Source of the DNA: an uncultured Myxococcaceae bacterium
GTDB lineage: Bacteria; Myxococcota_A; Polyangia; Polyangiales; Ga0077539
Direction of reading: 5' to 3'
Length of the DNA stretch: 64,000 nt
Assembly (NCBI GenBank): GCA_945952225.1
Contig: CAMFHP010000021.1
Span: forward strand, 1-64,000
Positions 8,327 to 16,918 of this stretch are shown in pieces. How positions within the stretch are numbered: position 1 is the first letter of the stretch; every line of letters begins with the position of its first letter. The translations under genes were made by a program, and so were the position numbers. The notes under the pieces were generated by a model that saw only the letters and a program-made list of their open reading frames with translations, was not told the origin of the DNA and did not search any database.

Positions 8327-9883
8327 GTGAAGTTCCGCGCGAAGGTGCTCGCTCGTTGGACGCTGCTCGCCGCGATCGTCGCGGCCTCGGGCTTTCTCGC
8401 CTGGTGGACGTGGCGCACCACGGCCTCGCTCGAACGCCTCGGCGAGCGCTCGGTGATCGACTCCACGGTGCTGCTCGTGCGCGAGAAGCTCGATCGCGTC
8501 GAGTCGATGATCATCGCGGCGGACAACGCGGTGATCCACCTCGTCGACCCCGACGACCTCGATGTGCTCGCCGAGCGATGGCCCGCGCTCGCGGATCGTG
8601 TGGCCCCGAGCGCGCGCGCGGTGCTCGTGCTCGATGAAGCCGAGCGCCCGGTGCGGGCCGTGTCGCGCACGACGGCCGACGACGCCGACCGCTTCCGTCA
8701 GCTCTTCGTCGACCATCTGCGCGCGGAGCTTCACCTCCGCGACCAGGCCGTGGGCGAGCACCGCCACTGGCACGGAACGACCGCGGGCCAGTGGTCGCTC
8801 GTGTCGTATTTTGTCGGCGAATCCGGCGGACGCCGCTACTTCGTTGTCATCGAGACCGACCTCGATTTTGTGCGGCGCGAGGTGCTCCCGAAGCTCTTCG
8901 AAGACCCGCTGGCGCGCGGGCGCTTCAACGTCACCGACGACCAGAACCGCACGCTCTTCGGCCGCTCGCTCGCGACGGCGGGGGAGCTCGTGTCGGCGCG
9001 CTTTCCCACGACGCTCTACAAGTGGCGCATGGCCGCGGTGCCGCGCGACGACCCCGAGTTCAAGGCCCGCACGCGCAACCGTCAGCTCATCGAGGCGGGC
9101 TACGTGGGGCTCTCGCTCGTGGTGCTTCTCGTGGGCGTGGTGTTCTTCACCTTCGTCGCGCGCGAAGAGGAGCGGCTCAACCAGCTCAAGAGCGACTTCA
9201 TCGCGACGGTGTCGCACGAGCTCAAGACCCCGCTGTCGCTCATTCGCATGTTCGGCGAGATGCTCGCGACCGACCGCGTTCCGTCGGCGGAGAAGCGCGG
9301 GCAGTACCTCGAAATCATCGTGCGCGAGAGCGAGCGCCTCACGGCCCTCATCGACAACGTGCTCGACTTCGCGCGCCTCGAACGCGGGCGCACCTCGTAC
9401 GAGTTCGCGATGGGCGACCTCGGCGGCGTGGTGTTCCGCGGGGTCGAGATGTTCCGCTACCGCGTGGTGAAGGAGCGCCCGCGGCTCGTGACCGACATCG
9501 CCGAACACCTTCCGCGCACGCGCCTCGACGAGCGCGCGCTGCACCTCCTGCTCTTCAACCTCCTCGACAACGCGGTGAAGTACGCGGGCGACTCCGACGA
9601 GGTGCGCGTGCGGGTCTACGGCGACGCGCGGGTGCTCTCCCTCGACGTCGAAGACCAGGGCGAGGGCATCGACCCCGAAGACGCCCGGCGCATCTTCGAG
9701 CGCTTCTACCGCGGGCGAAACGCGAGCGCGTCGGGGGCGCGCGGGTCGGGCATCGGACTCGCCCTCGTGAAGCACATCGCGCGGGCCCACGGCGGCGACG
9801 TCGCGGTGGTTCCGCGGCCCGGCGGGGGCACCATCTTCCGCGTGCGCATCCCCGTCGACGCGCGCGACGACGACGAGGCATGA
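8327..9883 (+). CDS. Membrane sensor histidine kinase
   Basis: Sensor kinase of 518 residues. Two transmembrane helices (about 11-28 and 259-281) bracket a periplasmic sensor domain of roughly 230 residues. The cytoplasmic part has a HisKA domain with the phospho-acceptor His at about 297 (VSHELKTPLS), and a HATPase with N box LLDNAVKYAG, G1 box DQGEGI, F box FERFYRG and G2 box GSGIGLALVKHI. GTG 8327 gives a typical N terminus. No response regulator is next to it; its ATGA stop overlaps the downstream methyltransferase start, so the two are co-translated. The sensed signal is unknown. Confidence 0.92.
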   Translation: MKFRAKVLARWTLLAAIVAASGFLAWWTWRTTASLERLGERSVIDSTVLLVREKLDRVESMIIAADNAVIHLVDPDDLDVLAERWPALADRVAPSARAVLVLDEAERPVRAVSRTTADDADRFRQLFVDHLRAELHLRDQAVGEHRHWHGTTAGQWSLVSYFVGESGGRRYFVVIETDLDFVRREVLPKLFEDPLARGRFNVTDDQNRTLFGRSLATAGELVSARFPTTLYKWRMAAVPRDDPEFKARTRNRQLIEAGYVGLSLVVLLVGVVFFTFVAREEERLNQLKSDFIATVSHELKTPLSLIRMFGEMLATDRVPSAEKRGQYLEIIVRESERLTALIDNVLDFARLERGRTSYEFAMGDLGGVVFRGVEMFRYRVVKERPRLVTDIAEHLPRTRLDERALHLLLFNLLDNAVKYAGDSDEVRVRVYGDARVLSLDVEDQGEGIDPEDARRIFERFYRGRNASASGARGSGIGLALVKHIARAHGGDVAVVPRPGGGTIFRVRIPVDARDDDEA

Positions 9884-10524
9884 GCGACCACGAAGCGCGC
9901 ATCCGCGCCCACACCGAGGTCACCGCGCCGTGGCTCTGCCCCGAGCTCGCGATGCACCTCATCACCCACACTTCGAAGCTCTGGTACCTCACCGAAGACC
10001 AGGTGCACGCCATGGGCTGGGAGACTCCCTACTGGGGCTTCGCGTGGCCCGGCGGACAGAGCCTCGCGCGCCATCTGCTCGACCACCCGGAGCTCGTCGC
10101 GGGGCGCACCGTGCTCGACTTCGGTGCGGGCGGCGCCATCGAGGGAATCGCCGCGATGAAGTGCGGCGCGCGCCGGGTGCTCTGCACCGACATCGACCCC
10201 ATGGCGATGACGGCCATCGACCTCAACGCGGCGCTCAACGGCGTGACGCTCGAACGCACCACCGACGACGTGATCGGACGCGACGATCCGTCGTGGGAGG
10301 TCGTGCTCGCGGGCGACGTGTTCTACGAGCCCGCGTTCTCGGAGCGCGTGTTCGCGTGGCTCGCGGCGCTCGCGCGGCGCGGGGCGTTGGTGCTGCTCGG
10401 CGATCCGTATCGGGGGAACGTGCCCGAGGGGCAGGTCGAGGTGCTCGGTCACTACGACGCGTCGTTCGACACCGACCCGCGGGGAGAGCATCTGCGGCGC
10501 GCGCAGGTGGCCCGCGTGCGCTGA
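9880..10524 (+). CDS. Class I SAM-dependent methyltransferase (ETFB-lysine/METTL20-like)
   Basis: A 214-residue Rossmann-fold methyltransferase. The motif FGAGGAIEGIAAMKCGARRVLCTDIDP covers the SAM-binding loop and acidic strand-2 end, in two short segments; GWETPYWGFAWPGGQSLARHLL before it is characteristic of the METTL20/nicotinamide N-methyltransferase-like group, which methylates protein lysines. The substrate-side motif is AGDVFYEP. It starts at ATG 9880, overlapping the kinase stop by four bases. An electron-transfer flavoprotein target would be expected from the family but no etf gene is in the window. It ends one base before the stop of the convergent rhomboid gene. Confidence 0.8.
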   Translation: MSDHEARIRAHTEVTAPWLCPELAMHLITHTSKLWYLTEDQVHAMGWETPYWGFAWPGGQSLARHLLDHPELVAGRTVLDFGAGGAIEGIAAMKCGARRVLCTDIDPMAMTAIDLNAALNGVTLERTTDDVIGRDDPSWEVVLAGDVFYEPAFSERVFAWLAALARRGALVLLGDPYRGNVPEGQVEVLGHYDASFDTDPRGEHLRRAQVARVR

Positions 10525-10525
10525 G

Positions 10526-11266
10526 CTACCAGCCGGGGTCGTTGCGCCAGGGGTCGCGAGGACGCTGCGCGCGCGGCGGAAGTCGCACCACGCGCCATCC
10601 CTCGTTGGGGTCGGGGAGCTTCGGACGGCGGAAGACGAACACCATCACCAGGCCCGCGAGAAATCCGCCGATGTGCGCCCAGTACGCGACGCCGCCGGTG
10701 GTGCCCTGCGTGAGCGATCCGAGGCCCGAGTAGAACTGCAGCGCGAACCACAGCGCGATGAAGACCACCGCGGGCAGCTCGATCCATTGCAGAAAGATGA
10801 AGATGGGCACGAGGGTCACGACGCGCGCCCGGGGATAGAGCACGAGGTACGCCGCGAGCACGCCCGCGATGGCGCCCGACGCGCCCACCATGGGCACGGG
10901 CGAGAGCGGGTTCGCGAGGTACTGCGCGGCCGCCGCGGCGACGCCCGAGAGCACGTAGAAGATCGCGAAGCGCGCGGAGCCCAGGTTGTCTTCGACGTTG
11001 TCGCCGAAGATGTAGAGGAACCACAGGTTGCCGAGCACGTGCATGAACCCGCCGTGCATGAACATCGACGTGAGCACGGTGATCGCCGCCGTGGGGTCAC
11101 CGTACGCGATGCGCCGGGGCACGAGCCCCCAGGTCTGCACGAAGGCCGCGTCGACGCCGGGCGGCAGCATCGATTGCCAGAGGAACACCAGGCCGCACAC
11201 GAGCAGGATGCTCCACGTGACCCATGGGGTGCTGCGCGTGGGATTGACGTCGCGAATGGGGATCAT
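10526..11266 (-). CDS. Rhomboid-family intramembrane serine protease
   Basis: Membrane protease of 246 residues with six or more hydrophobic helices. Catalytic Ser is in the GASGAIAG motif and catalytic His in AHIGGFLAG, with the family features HGGFMHVLGNLWFLYIFG (loop and helix 2, including the HVxxN oxyanion region) and the N-terminal PxxT strand. It cuts transmembrane substrates inside the bilayer. Start ATG 11266 gives MIPIRDVNPT, a very common N terminus for bacterial rhomboids (I-P-x-R-D). The C-terminal tail of about 40 residues is cytosolic and Arg/Pro-rich. No substrate candidate is obvious nearby. Confidence 0.93.
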   Translation of the reverse strand: MIPIRDVNPTRSTPWVTWSILLVCGLVFLWQSMLPPGVDAAFVQTWGLVPRRIAYGDPTAAITVLTSMFMHGGFMHVLGNLWFLYIFGDNVEDNLGSARFAIFYVLSGVAAAAAQYLANPLSPVPMVGASGAIAGVLAAYLVLYPRARVVTLVPIFIFLQWIELPAVVFIALWFALQFYSGLGSLTQGTTGGVAYWAHIGGFLAGLVMVFVFRRPKLPDPNEGWRVVRLPPRAQRPRDPWRNDPGW

Positions 11267-11301
11267 CGGGCGCGCACTGTAGTCACGCCCTCTGCGCTTC
11301 G

Positions 11302-11904
11302 CTACGCGCGGTGCTTGAGCGCGCGCAGGAGGGCCTCGGCGACGGCGACGCCAGGCTCGTTGACCTCGACGTCACAGCAGTCGCGGAGGGCGCGCACCGC
11401 GGGGGGATCGTCGCCCATGCCGTCACCGACCACGAAGACGCCGAGCGTGGCGCGCACGACGCCGAGCATGCGTCCGTCGAGGATGGCGTGCGTGGCGCCC
11501 GCGAGGTCTTCGAAGAGGCTCGTGGCGGCGTCGGGCTCGCCGCCCTCGCCGATGTGGGCGAAGCGTGCGACGCGGGCCAGCGAGGCCGCAGGCTGGAGCG
11601 CGTCGGGAAAGAGCATCGGGTTCGCCACCGTGGTCACCACGCCTGCGTCGAGGGTGTCGGTGCGCTCCGTCCAGAGCAGGGCCGCGGCGCCGTCGTGGGC
11701 GTGGAGCGTGCGCACGAGGGCGTGCACGAGGCCCGGCACGTCGGCGCCGGGGCGCGCGCCCAGCACGGCGATCACCGGAATCGGCGGGGTGAAGCGCGCG
11801 TCACGGGGGAGCGCGGTGCCGTAGGTCGGAGGCGGCGGCGGCGGCGTGACGCCCGTGGGAATGGATCGCAGTCGACGGAGCGTGCGCACGGAGGTCGCGA
11901 CCAT
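11302..11904 (-). CDS. Hypothetical protein with a P-loop-like N-terminal segment
   Basis: About 200 residues. After a Pro-rich stretch (PTGVTPPPPPP), the segment VIAVLGARPGADVPGLVHAL resembles the first strand and helix of a P-loop NTPase, but the Lys-Ser/Thr of Walker A is missing. Later strands (HAILDG, LGVFVVGDG) and the C-terminal VEVNEPGVAVAEALLRAL resemble the end of a SIMIBI-type fold such as MobB. It may be a domain that has lost nucleotide binding, or the similarity may be chance. Start is uncertain: ATG 11904 is used, an upstream start at 11952 is also possible. The function is unknown. Confidence 0.6.
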   Translation of the reverse strand: MVATSVRTLRRLRSIPTGVTPPPPPPTYGTALPRDARFTPPIPVIAVLGARPGADVPGLVHALVRTLHAHDGAAALLWTERTDTLDAGVVTTVANPMLFPDALQPAASLARVARFAHIGEGGEPDAATSLFEDLAGATHAILDGRMLGVVRATLGVFVVGDGMGDDPPAVRALRDCCDVEVNEPGVAVAEALLRALKHRA

Positions 11905-11982
11905 AACACCGCGGTGAGAACGCTCCACGGCGCGATGCACACCACCTCTCAAAAAGACCTTGTTGTGAAGCGTTTCGGTGCG

Positions 11983-12000
11983 TTGTTACGGGGTTGTTGC
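11983..12000 (+). promoter_or_regulatory. PhoB-box-like direct repeat upstream of the phosphate uptake pair
   Basis: TTGTTAC (11983-11989) and TTGTTGC (11994-12000) are separated by exactly four bases, the 7-4-7 layout of a Pho box, and share the TGT core and spacing of the CTGTCAT consensus. They lie 78 bases before the DUF47 start, in a stretch that is clearly AT-richer than its surroundings. Control of pit genes by phosphate starvation regulators is known in other bacteria; no phoB or phoR is in the window. Confidence 0.35.
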
Positions 12001-12077
12001 ATTGCAGTAAGAGCTTGACGTTCACCCCGCGGCGCGGTGTTGGTTTGCGCACCGTGACGCTCCAAGGACTGATCCGC

Positions 12078-12695
12078 ATGCTCCTCCCCCGGGAGGACCA
12101 CTTCTACGATTACCTCGAGCAGCAGGCGACGGCGGCGCACCAGGGCGCCCTCGCACTCGCGCGCTTGAAGGAGCCGGGCATGACCGCGGCGCAGGTGCGC
12201 GACGCGGTGCAGGCCCACGAGCACGAGGGCGACAAGGTCGTGCACGCGATGGAAGACGCCCTCGCCAAGACCTTCGTGACCCCCATCGACCGCGAGGATC
12301 TTCAGCGCCTCTCGGCCCAGCTCGACGACGTGCTCGACCTCGCGAACGGCACCGCCCGCGCGTGCGTGCTCTACGGCGTCGGCCGCCCCACGGAGCCCAT
12401 GGTGAAGCTCATGGAGCTTCTCGTGCGCACCACCGAGGTGCTCAAGACCGCGATGCCCCACCTGCGCGCGCACCGCTACGCCGAGCTGCTCGAAGCCTCT
12501 CGCTCGCTGCGGCAGTTCGAGAAGGAGGGCGACGGGGTCTTTCGCGAGGCCATCAGCGCGCTCTTTCACGACGAGGCCGCCGACGCGCGCCGGGTGCTCC
12601 GCGAGAAGGAAGTGCTCGAAGACCTCGAGAACGCCATCGACCAGTGCGAGAGCGTGGCCGAGACGCTCGCCAACCTCGCGGTGAAGCATGGTTAG
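12078..12695 (+). CDS. DUF47 (PhoU-like) phosphate transport accessory protein
   Basis: All-helical PhoU-related protein of 205 residues, the usual partner of low-affinity phosphate transporters of the Pit family. Characteristic segments are LPREDHFYDYLEQQA at the N terminus, AHEHEGDKVVHAMEDALAK (metal-binding-type E/D/H pattern) and TPIDREDLQRLSAQLDDVLDL, then a second half-repeat FEKEGDGVFREAI ending with CESVAETL. ATG 12078 is chosen over GTG 12054 since AAGGA lies nine bases before it and family members begin this way. The end overlaps pitA by eight bases, indicating one operon and probably control of transporter activity. Confidence 0.9.
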   Translation: MLLPREDHFYDYLEQQATAAHQGALALARLKEPGMTAAQVRDAVQAHEHEGDKVVHAMEDALAKTFVTPIDREDLQRLSAQLDDVLDLANGTARACVLYGVGRPTEPMVKLMELLVRTTEVLKTAMPHLRAHRYAELLEASRSLRQFEKEGDGVFREAISALFHDEAADARRVLREKEVLEDLENAIDQCESVAETLANLAVKHG

Positions 12696-13713
12696 CCTGC
12701 TGGTGATCGTCATCGTGGTGGCGATCGTCTTCGACTACATCAACGGCTTTCACGACGCGGCCAACGCGATCGCGACGGTGGTCTCGACGGGCGTGCTGCC
12801 GATCCGCACCGCGGTGCTCCTCGCGGGCGTGCTGAACTTCGTGGGCGCCATCACGGGGACGGCCGTCGCGAAGACCATCGCCTCGGGCTTCGCCGACCCC
12901 GCCATCGTGACGCAGCCCGTGGTGCTCGCGGCCCTCACCGGCGCCATTCTCTGGAACCTCTTCACCTGGTGGCGCGGCATCCCGTCGAGCTCGTCGCACG
13001 CGCTCGTGGGCGGCCTCGCGGGCGCCGTCGTGGGCCGCGCGGGCGTCGGCGCGTTCAAGTGGTCGGCGCTCACGAAGAAGGTGCTCATCCCCCTCGTGGT
13101 GTCGCCCACGCTGGGCTTCTTCATCGCCTTCTGGGTGATGATCGCCCTGTACTGGATCTTCCGCCGCACGCGGCCCGCGCGGGTGCACTCGGTCTCGCGG
13201 CGCCTGCAGCTCCTGTCGGCGGGCCTCATGGCCTTCTCGCACGGCTCCAACGACGCGCAGAAGTCCATGGGGATCATCACCCTCGCGCTGGTCTCCTACG
13301 CCGCCGCGGGCCACGGACACACGGTGCCCGCGTGGGTGCTCCCCTCGTCGCCGGGCCACGTGCCCTTCTGGGTGGTGATGGCCTGCGCCGCGGCCATCGG
13401 CCTCGGCACCATGGCGGGTGGTCAGAAGATCATCAAGACCATGGGCACGAAGATCATCCACATCTCGCCGCTCCAGGGCTTCGCCGCCGAGACCGCGGGC
13501 GCCGCGACGATCCTCGCCGCGAGCCAGCTCGGCGTGCCCGTCTCGACCACGCACGTCATCAACGCGTGCATCATGGGCGTGGGTGCGAGCAAGCGCCTCT
13601 CCGCGGTGCGGTGGGGTGTCGCGGGCAACATCCTCGTCGCGTGGATCCTCACGCTCCCCATGAGCGCGCTCGCGTCGTTCGTCACGATGCTGCTGCTCAA
13701 CGCCGCTCTGTGA
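12688..13713 (+). CDS. pitA: Inorganic phosphate transporter, Pit family
   Basis: Low-affinity cation-coupled phosphate permease of 341 residues with about ten transmembrane helices. Both Pit signature repeats are visible: FDYINGFHDAANAIATVVSTG near residue 16, here in two overlapping pieces, and the second copy AFSHGSNDAQKSMGII near residue 188. The central linker is short. The eight-base overlap with the DUF47 gene ties the two together. The gene is followed after 13 bases by the flippase, so transcription may continue into it. Confidence 0.93.
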   Translation: MVSLLVIVIVVAIVFDYINGFHDAANAIATVVSTGVLPIRTAVLLAGVLNFVGAITGTAVAKTIASGFADPAIVTQPVVLAALTGAILWNLFTWWRGIPSSSSHALVGGLAGAVVGRAGVGAFKWSALTKKVLIPLVVSPTLGFFIAFWVMIALYWIFRRTRPARVHSVSRRLQLLSAGLMAFSHGSNDAQKSMGIITLALVSYAAAGHGHTVPAWVLPSSPGHVPFWVVMACAAAIGLGTMAGGQKIIKTMGTKIIHISPLQGFAAETAGAATILAASQLGVPVSTTHVINACIMGVGASKRLSAVRWGVAGNILVAWILTLPMSALASFVTMLLLNAAL

Positions 13714-13726
13714 GACCCTCCCGCCC

Positions 13727-15265
13727 GTGACCTCCGAGAACAGGGCGTCGGCCGATCAGGCCGCACGCGACGGCGCCCGCGGCGCCGCATTCATCACGCT
13801 CGCCAAGATGTGGTTCATGGCCACGGGCTTTCTTCAGCCCCTGGTGCTCACGCGGCTCCTCGGCACCGAGGGCTACGGCCTCTACGCGCTCGCGCTCAGC
13901 GCGGTCTCCATCGTGAACAACGTCGTCGTCGCGGGGAGCATCCAGTCGATGAGCCGCGCGGTGATCCAGGGCGGCTCGCGCGCGCTGCGTCGGGGACTGC
14001 TCCTGCACGCGGCGCTCGGCGCGGTGCTCGGGCTCTCGCTCGTGCTCGGCGCGGGCGCGCTCGGGGCCGACGTGCTCCACGACACGCGCCTCCCCGGACT
14101 GCTCCGCCTCGGCGCCATCGTCGTGGCCGACTACAGCGTCTATGCGGCCCTCGTGGGGGCCTTCAACGGCCGCCATCGCTTCGCCACGCAGGCCGCGCTC
14201 GACATCACCTTCTCGACCCTGCGCACGGCCCTGGTGCTCGGCCTCGCGGCCTCTCCGTTGCGGGTCACGGGCGCCGTCGCGGGCTTCTCGATCGCGAGCT
14301 TCATCATCGTCGCGGTGGCCTTCGTCGCCGCGCGCCGCGACGTGTTCGCGCGCGACGAGGAGCCCGCGCAGCCCGAGGCCTTCGCGGTGTTCGCGAAGGG
14401 CTACGGACGCTTCTTCGCGCCGGTGCTCGCGTACCAGCTCGCGCTCAACCTCGTGCTCCAGGTCGACGGGCTGCTGTTCAAGTACCTCGCCTCGCGCGCA
14501 GGGCAGCCCGAGGCCGAGGTGAACACCCTCGTCGGCATCTACAAGGCCGTTCAGAACTTCGCGTTCCTGCCGTACCAGCTCCTGCTCGCGGTGACGTTCG
14601 TGGTGTTCCCCGTGGTGAGCCGCGCGACGCTCGACGGCGACCGCGAGACGGCGCGGAGCTTCGTGCAGGGCGCGGTGCGGTTCAGCGCGATGGCCCTCGG
14701 CGCGATGCTCTCGGTGCTCGCGGGCATTCCGCGCGGCGTGCTTCAGCTCGCGTTTCGCGCGCCCTTCGACGACGGCGCCCACGCGCTGCGCGTGCTCTCG
14801 CTGGGGCAGGGAGCCTTCGCGCTCTCGGTCATCGGAACCACCATCGTGCTCGCCGCTGGACGGGCCCGGGCGGCCACGGCGGTGATGGCCCTCACGCTCG
14901 TGGGCGTGGTGGTCGGTGACGTGGTGGGCGTGCAGCGCGCGCACGGCGGCCTCGCCTCCCTCGAAGGCCTCGCCGCAGGAACGGCCGCGGGATGGCTCCT
15001 CGGGGTGATCGCCGTGGGCGCCTACGTGCGCAGCGAGTTCGGCGCGTTCCTCTCGCTCCCGACGGCGGCGCGCGTGGCCCTCGCGACGGCGTTCTCGGCC
15101 CTCGCGGCGAGCAAGCTCCCGCTCCACGGCAAGGTCGGGACGCTCCTCGCGTCGGGGCTCACCGTCGCGCTCTACCTCGTGCTGCTGGTGGTGACCGGCG
15201 AGGTCGGACGCGCCGAGCTCGAACGCGTCCGTCGCATCACCCGACGCGCCGCGCCCCGGACGTAG
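13727..15265 (+). CDS. Polysaccharide flippase-like membrane protein (Wzx/MATE superfamily)
   Basis: Membrane protein of 512 residues with 12-14 predicted hydrophobic helices, starting GTG 13727. The N terminus (FITLAKMWFMATGFLQPLVLTRLLG, TEGYGLYALALS) is the typical start of oligosaccharide flippases, which move lipid-linked sugars across the inner membrane. No glycosyltransferase or polymerase genes lie beside it, so its substrate cannot be named. It follows pitA by 13 bases, though no functional link is apparent. A role in lipid II or O-antigen transport is possible; the GT-C genes at 25-28 kb are the nearest envelope sugar genes. Confidence 0.82.
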   Translation: MTSENRASADQAARDGARGAAFITLAKMWFMATGFLQPLVLTRLLGTEGYGLYALALSAVSIVNNVVVAGSIQSMSRAVIQGGSRALRRGLLLHAALGAVLGLSLVLGAGALGADVLHDTRLPGLLRLGAIVVADYSVYAALVGAFNGRHRFATQAALDITFSTLRTALVLGLAASPLRVTGAVAGFSIASFIIVAVAFVAARRDVFARDEEPAQPEAFAVFAKGYGRFFAPVLAYQLALNLVLQVDGLLFKYLASRAGQPEAEVNTLVGIYKAVQNFAFLPYQLLLAVTFVVFPVVSRATLDGDRETARSFVQGAVRFSAMALGAMLSVLAGIPRGVLQLAFRAPFDDGAHALRVLSLGQGAFALSVIGTTIVLAAGRARAATAVMALTLVGVVVGDVVGVQRAHGGLASLEGLAAGTAAGWLLGVIAVGAYVRSEFGAFLSLPTAARVALATAFSALAASKLPLHGKVGTLLASGLTVALYLVLLVVTGEVGRAELERVRRITRRAAPRT

Positions 15266-15414
15266 ACCCCGCGGCCGCATTCCGGTCTTACATCCCCCAC
15301 GTTCGCGCGCGGAGACCGTTGGAGTCTGCCGCGCCGTGTGCGACCGTTCGCGCGTCGCCCCGCGTGGTCCGGTGAGGCTGCATCGACCGTCGCGTGGTGT
15401 CGGGAGCGTCTGCG

Positions 15415-16878
15415 ATGGTGGCAGCGGTCGAGCGGTTTCATGTGATGTTCCACTCCGAGGCGCTCTCGCCGGGAGACCTCCTCGTGCGGTCGATGAGCGG
15501 CGAGGAGCGTCTCGGCGCGCTCTACGAGTTTCACCTCGACGTGCAGACCACCTTCGGCGGCGCCCTCGAAGCCGACGTGGTCGACGAGGTGCTCCAGGCG
15601 CCTGCGTGGATCGCGTTCGGCGAGGCCGAGGAGCACAAGATCCACGGCTTCGTGCGCGCGGTGGAGATGATCTCCACGTCGGACCCCGCGGTGGTGCGCT
15701 ACCGCCTGCTGCTCGTGCCGCGGCTCTGGAACGCCACGCAGGTCTTCGGCTCGTGGATCTACCAGGACCTCTCGGTGCCCGACATCGCGAAGGACGTGTT
15801 CAAAGACCTCGGCTTCCGCGAGGGCACGGACTTCGAGTTCCGCCTCACCGAGCGCCACCCCGTGCGCGAGTACACGGTGCAGTTCGAAGAGACCGACCTG
15901 CAGTTCGTGCTGCGCCTCTGCGAGCACGAGGGCATCACCGTGTGGTTCGAACAGGGCGACGCGCAGGAGAAGATCATCCTCTCCGACGCGAACAACGCCT
16001 ACCAGCCGCTCGCGGGGCACGAAGAGATCCCCTACGAGGTGCGCGGCGGCGTCGTCGACGAGCGCGAGTCGATGGTCTCCCTCGATCACATGCGCCGCAC
16101 GGTGCCCGCGATCGTGAACCTCCGCGACTACAACTACCGCACGCCCGACACGCCGCTGCTCGCGAACTCGCCCGCCGATGAGCGCGGCGTCGGACACCAC
16201 ACCTACTACAGCGAGCACTTCAAAGACGACGCCGAGGGTCGACGCCTCGCGCGCCGCCGCGCGCAGGAGCACCTCGTACGCCGCGAGACCTTCAGCGCCA
16301 CGTCGCGCGTGCGAGGGCTCCGCGCGGGCCATCGCTTCACGCTCGCGGGCCATCCGCTCGCGGCCCTCGACGTCGACTACCTCGTGACCTCGGTGCTGCA
16401 CTCCGTGGTGCAGGGCGACGCGGGCGAGGCCTCGGAGGGCTACACCAACCGCGTCACGGCCATTCGCGCAGAGACCGTGCACCGCCCGCAGCGCCTCACG
16501 CCGAAGCCCCGCCTCACGGGCCTCATGCACGCGAAGATCGACGGCACGGCCAACGGCGCCGCGGCGCCCCTCGACGCGCAGGGCCGCTACAAGGTGCTCA
16601 TGCCCTTCGACAACGGGCAGGGCCCGCCCGGCGGACGCTCGTCGCGCTGGATCCGCATGGTGCAGTCGTCGTCGGGCGACGGGTACGGGATCCATTTTCC
16701 GCTGCACATCGGCACCGAGGTGATGATCGCCCACGTCGACGGCGACCCCGACCGACCGGTGATCGTGGGCAGCGTGCCGAACCCGTCGACCCCCACGACG
16801 GTGAGCCGCGGCAACGCCACGCAGAGCGTGATGCGCACGCGCGCGGGCATCCGACTCGAATTCGAAGACGACCAGTGA
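15415..16878 (+). CDS. vgrG: VgrG spike protein (TssI), short form without needle extension
   Basis: T6SS spike protein of 487 residues. The gp27-like part (1-360) has the family features SMSGEERLGALYEFHLDV, IHGFVRAVEMIS, LVPRLWNATQ, FRLTERHPVREYTVQFEETDL and FVLRLCEHEGI. It is followed by the gp5-like OB fold (about 380-465: GRYKVLMPFD, SSRWIRMVQ, GTEVMIAHVDGDPDRPVIVGSVPNP). The protein stops at GIRLEFEDDQ, exactly where the beta-helical needle of ordinary VgrGs begins. ATG 15415 has GGAG nine bases upstream; GTG 15394 is an alternative. It heads a six-gene co-directional island. No other T6SS structural gene is present, so it must serve a machine encoded elsewhere. Confidence 0.93.
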   Translation: MVAAVERFHVMFHSEALSPGDLLVRSMSGEERLGALYEFHLDVQTTFGGALEADVVDEVLQAPAWIAFGEAEEHKIHGFVRAVEMISTSDPAVVRYRLLLVPRLWNATQVFGSWIYQDLSVPDIAKDVFKDLGFREGTDFEFRLTERHPVREYTVQFEETDLQFVLRLCEHEGITVWFEQGDAQEKIILSDANNAYQPLAGHEEIPYEVRGGVVDERESMVSLDHMRRTVPAIVNLRDYNYRTPDTPLLANSPADERGVGHHTYYSEHFKDDAEGRRLARRRAQEHLVRRETFSATSRVRGLRAGHRFTLAGHPLAALDVDYLVTSVLHSVVQGDAGEASEGYTNRVTAIRAETVHRPQRLTPKPRLTGLMHAKIDGTANGAAAPLDAQGRYKVLMPFDNGQGPPGGRSSRWIRMVQSSSGDGYGIHFPLHIGTEVMIAHVDGDPDRPVIVGSVPNPSTPTTVSRGNATQSVMRTRAGIRLEFEDDQ

Positions 16879-16918
16879 TCCAACGGCGCACCCACGGCGC
16901 GGCGCAGCGAGCGACACG

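Noticed and set aside
12078-12695. PhoU of the high-affinity Pst system
   Set aside because: The sequence fits DUF47, overlaps a Pit transporter gene and no pstSCAB genes are nearby.
13697-15280. Long minus-strand frame opposite the flippase
   Set aside because: Glu/Arg/His-biased translation and exact mirror of the real gene.
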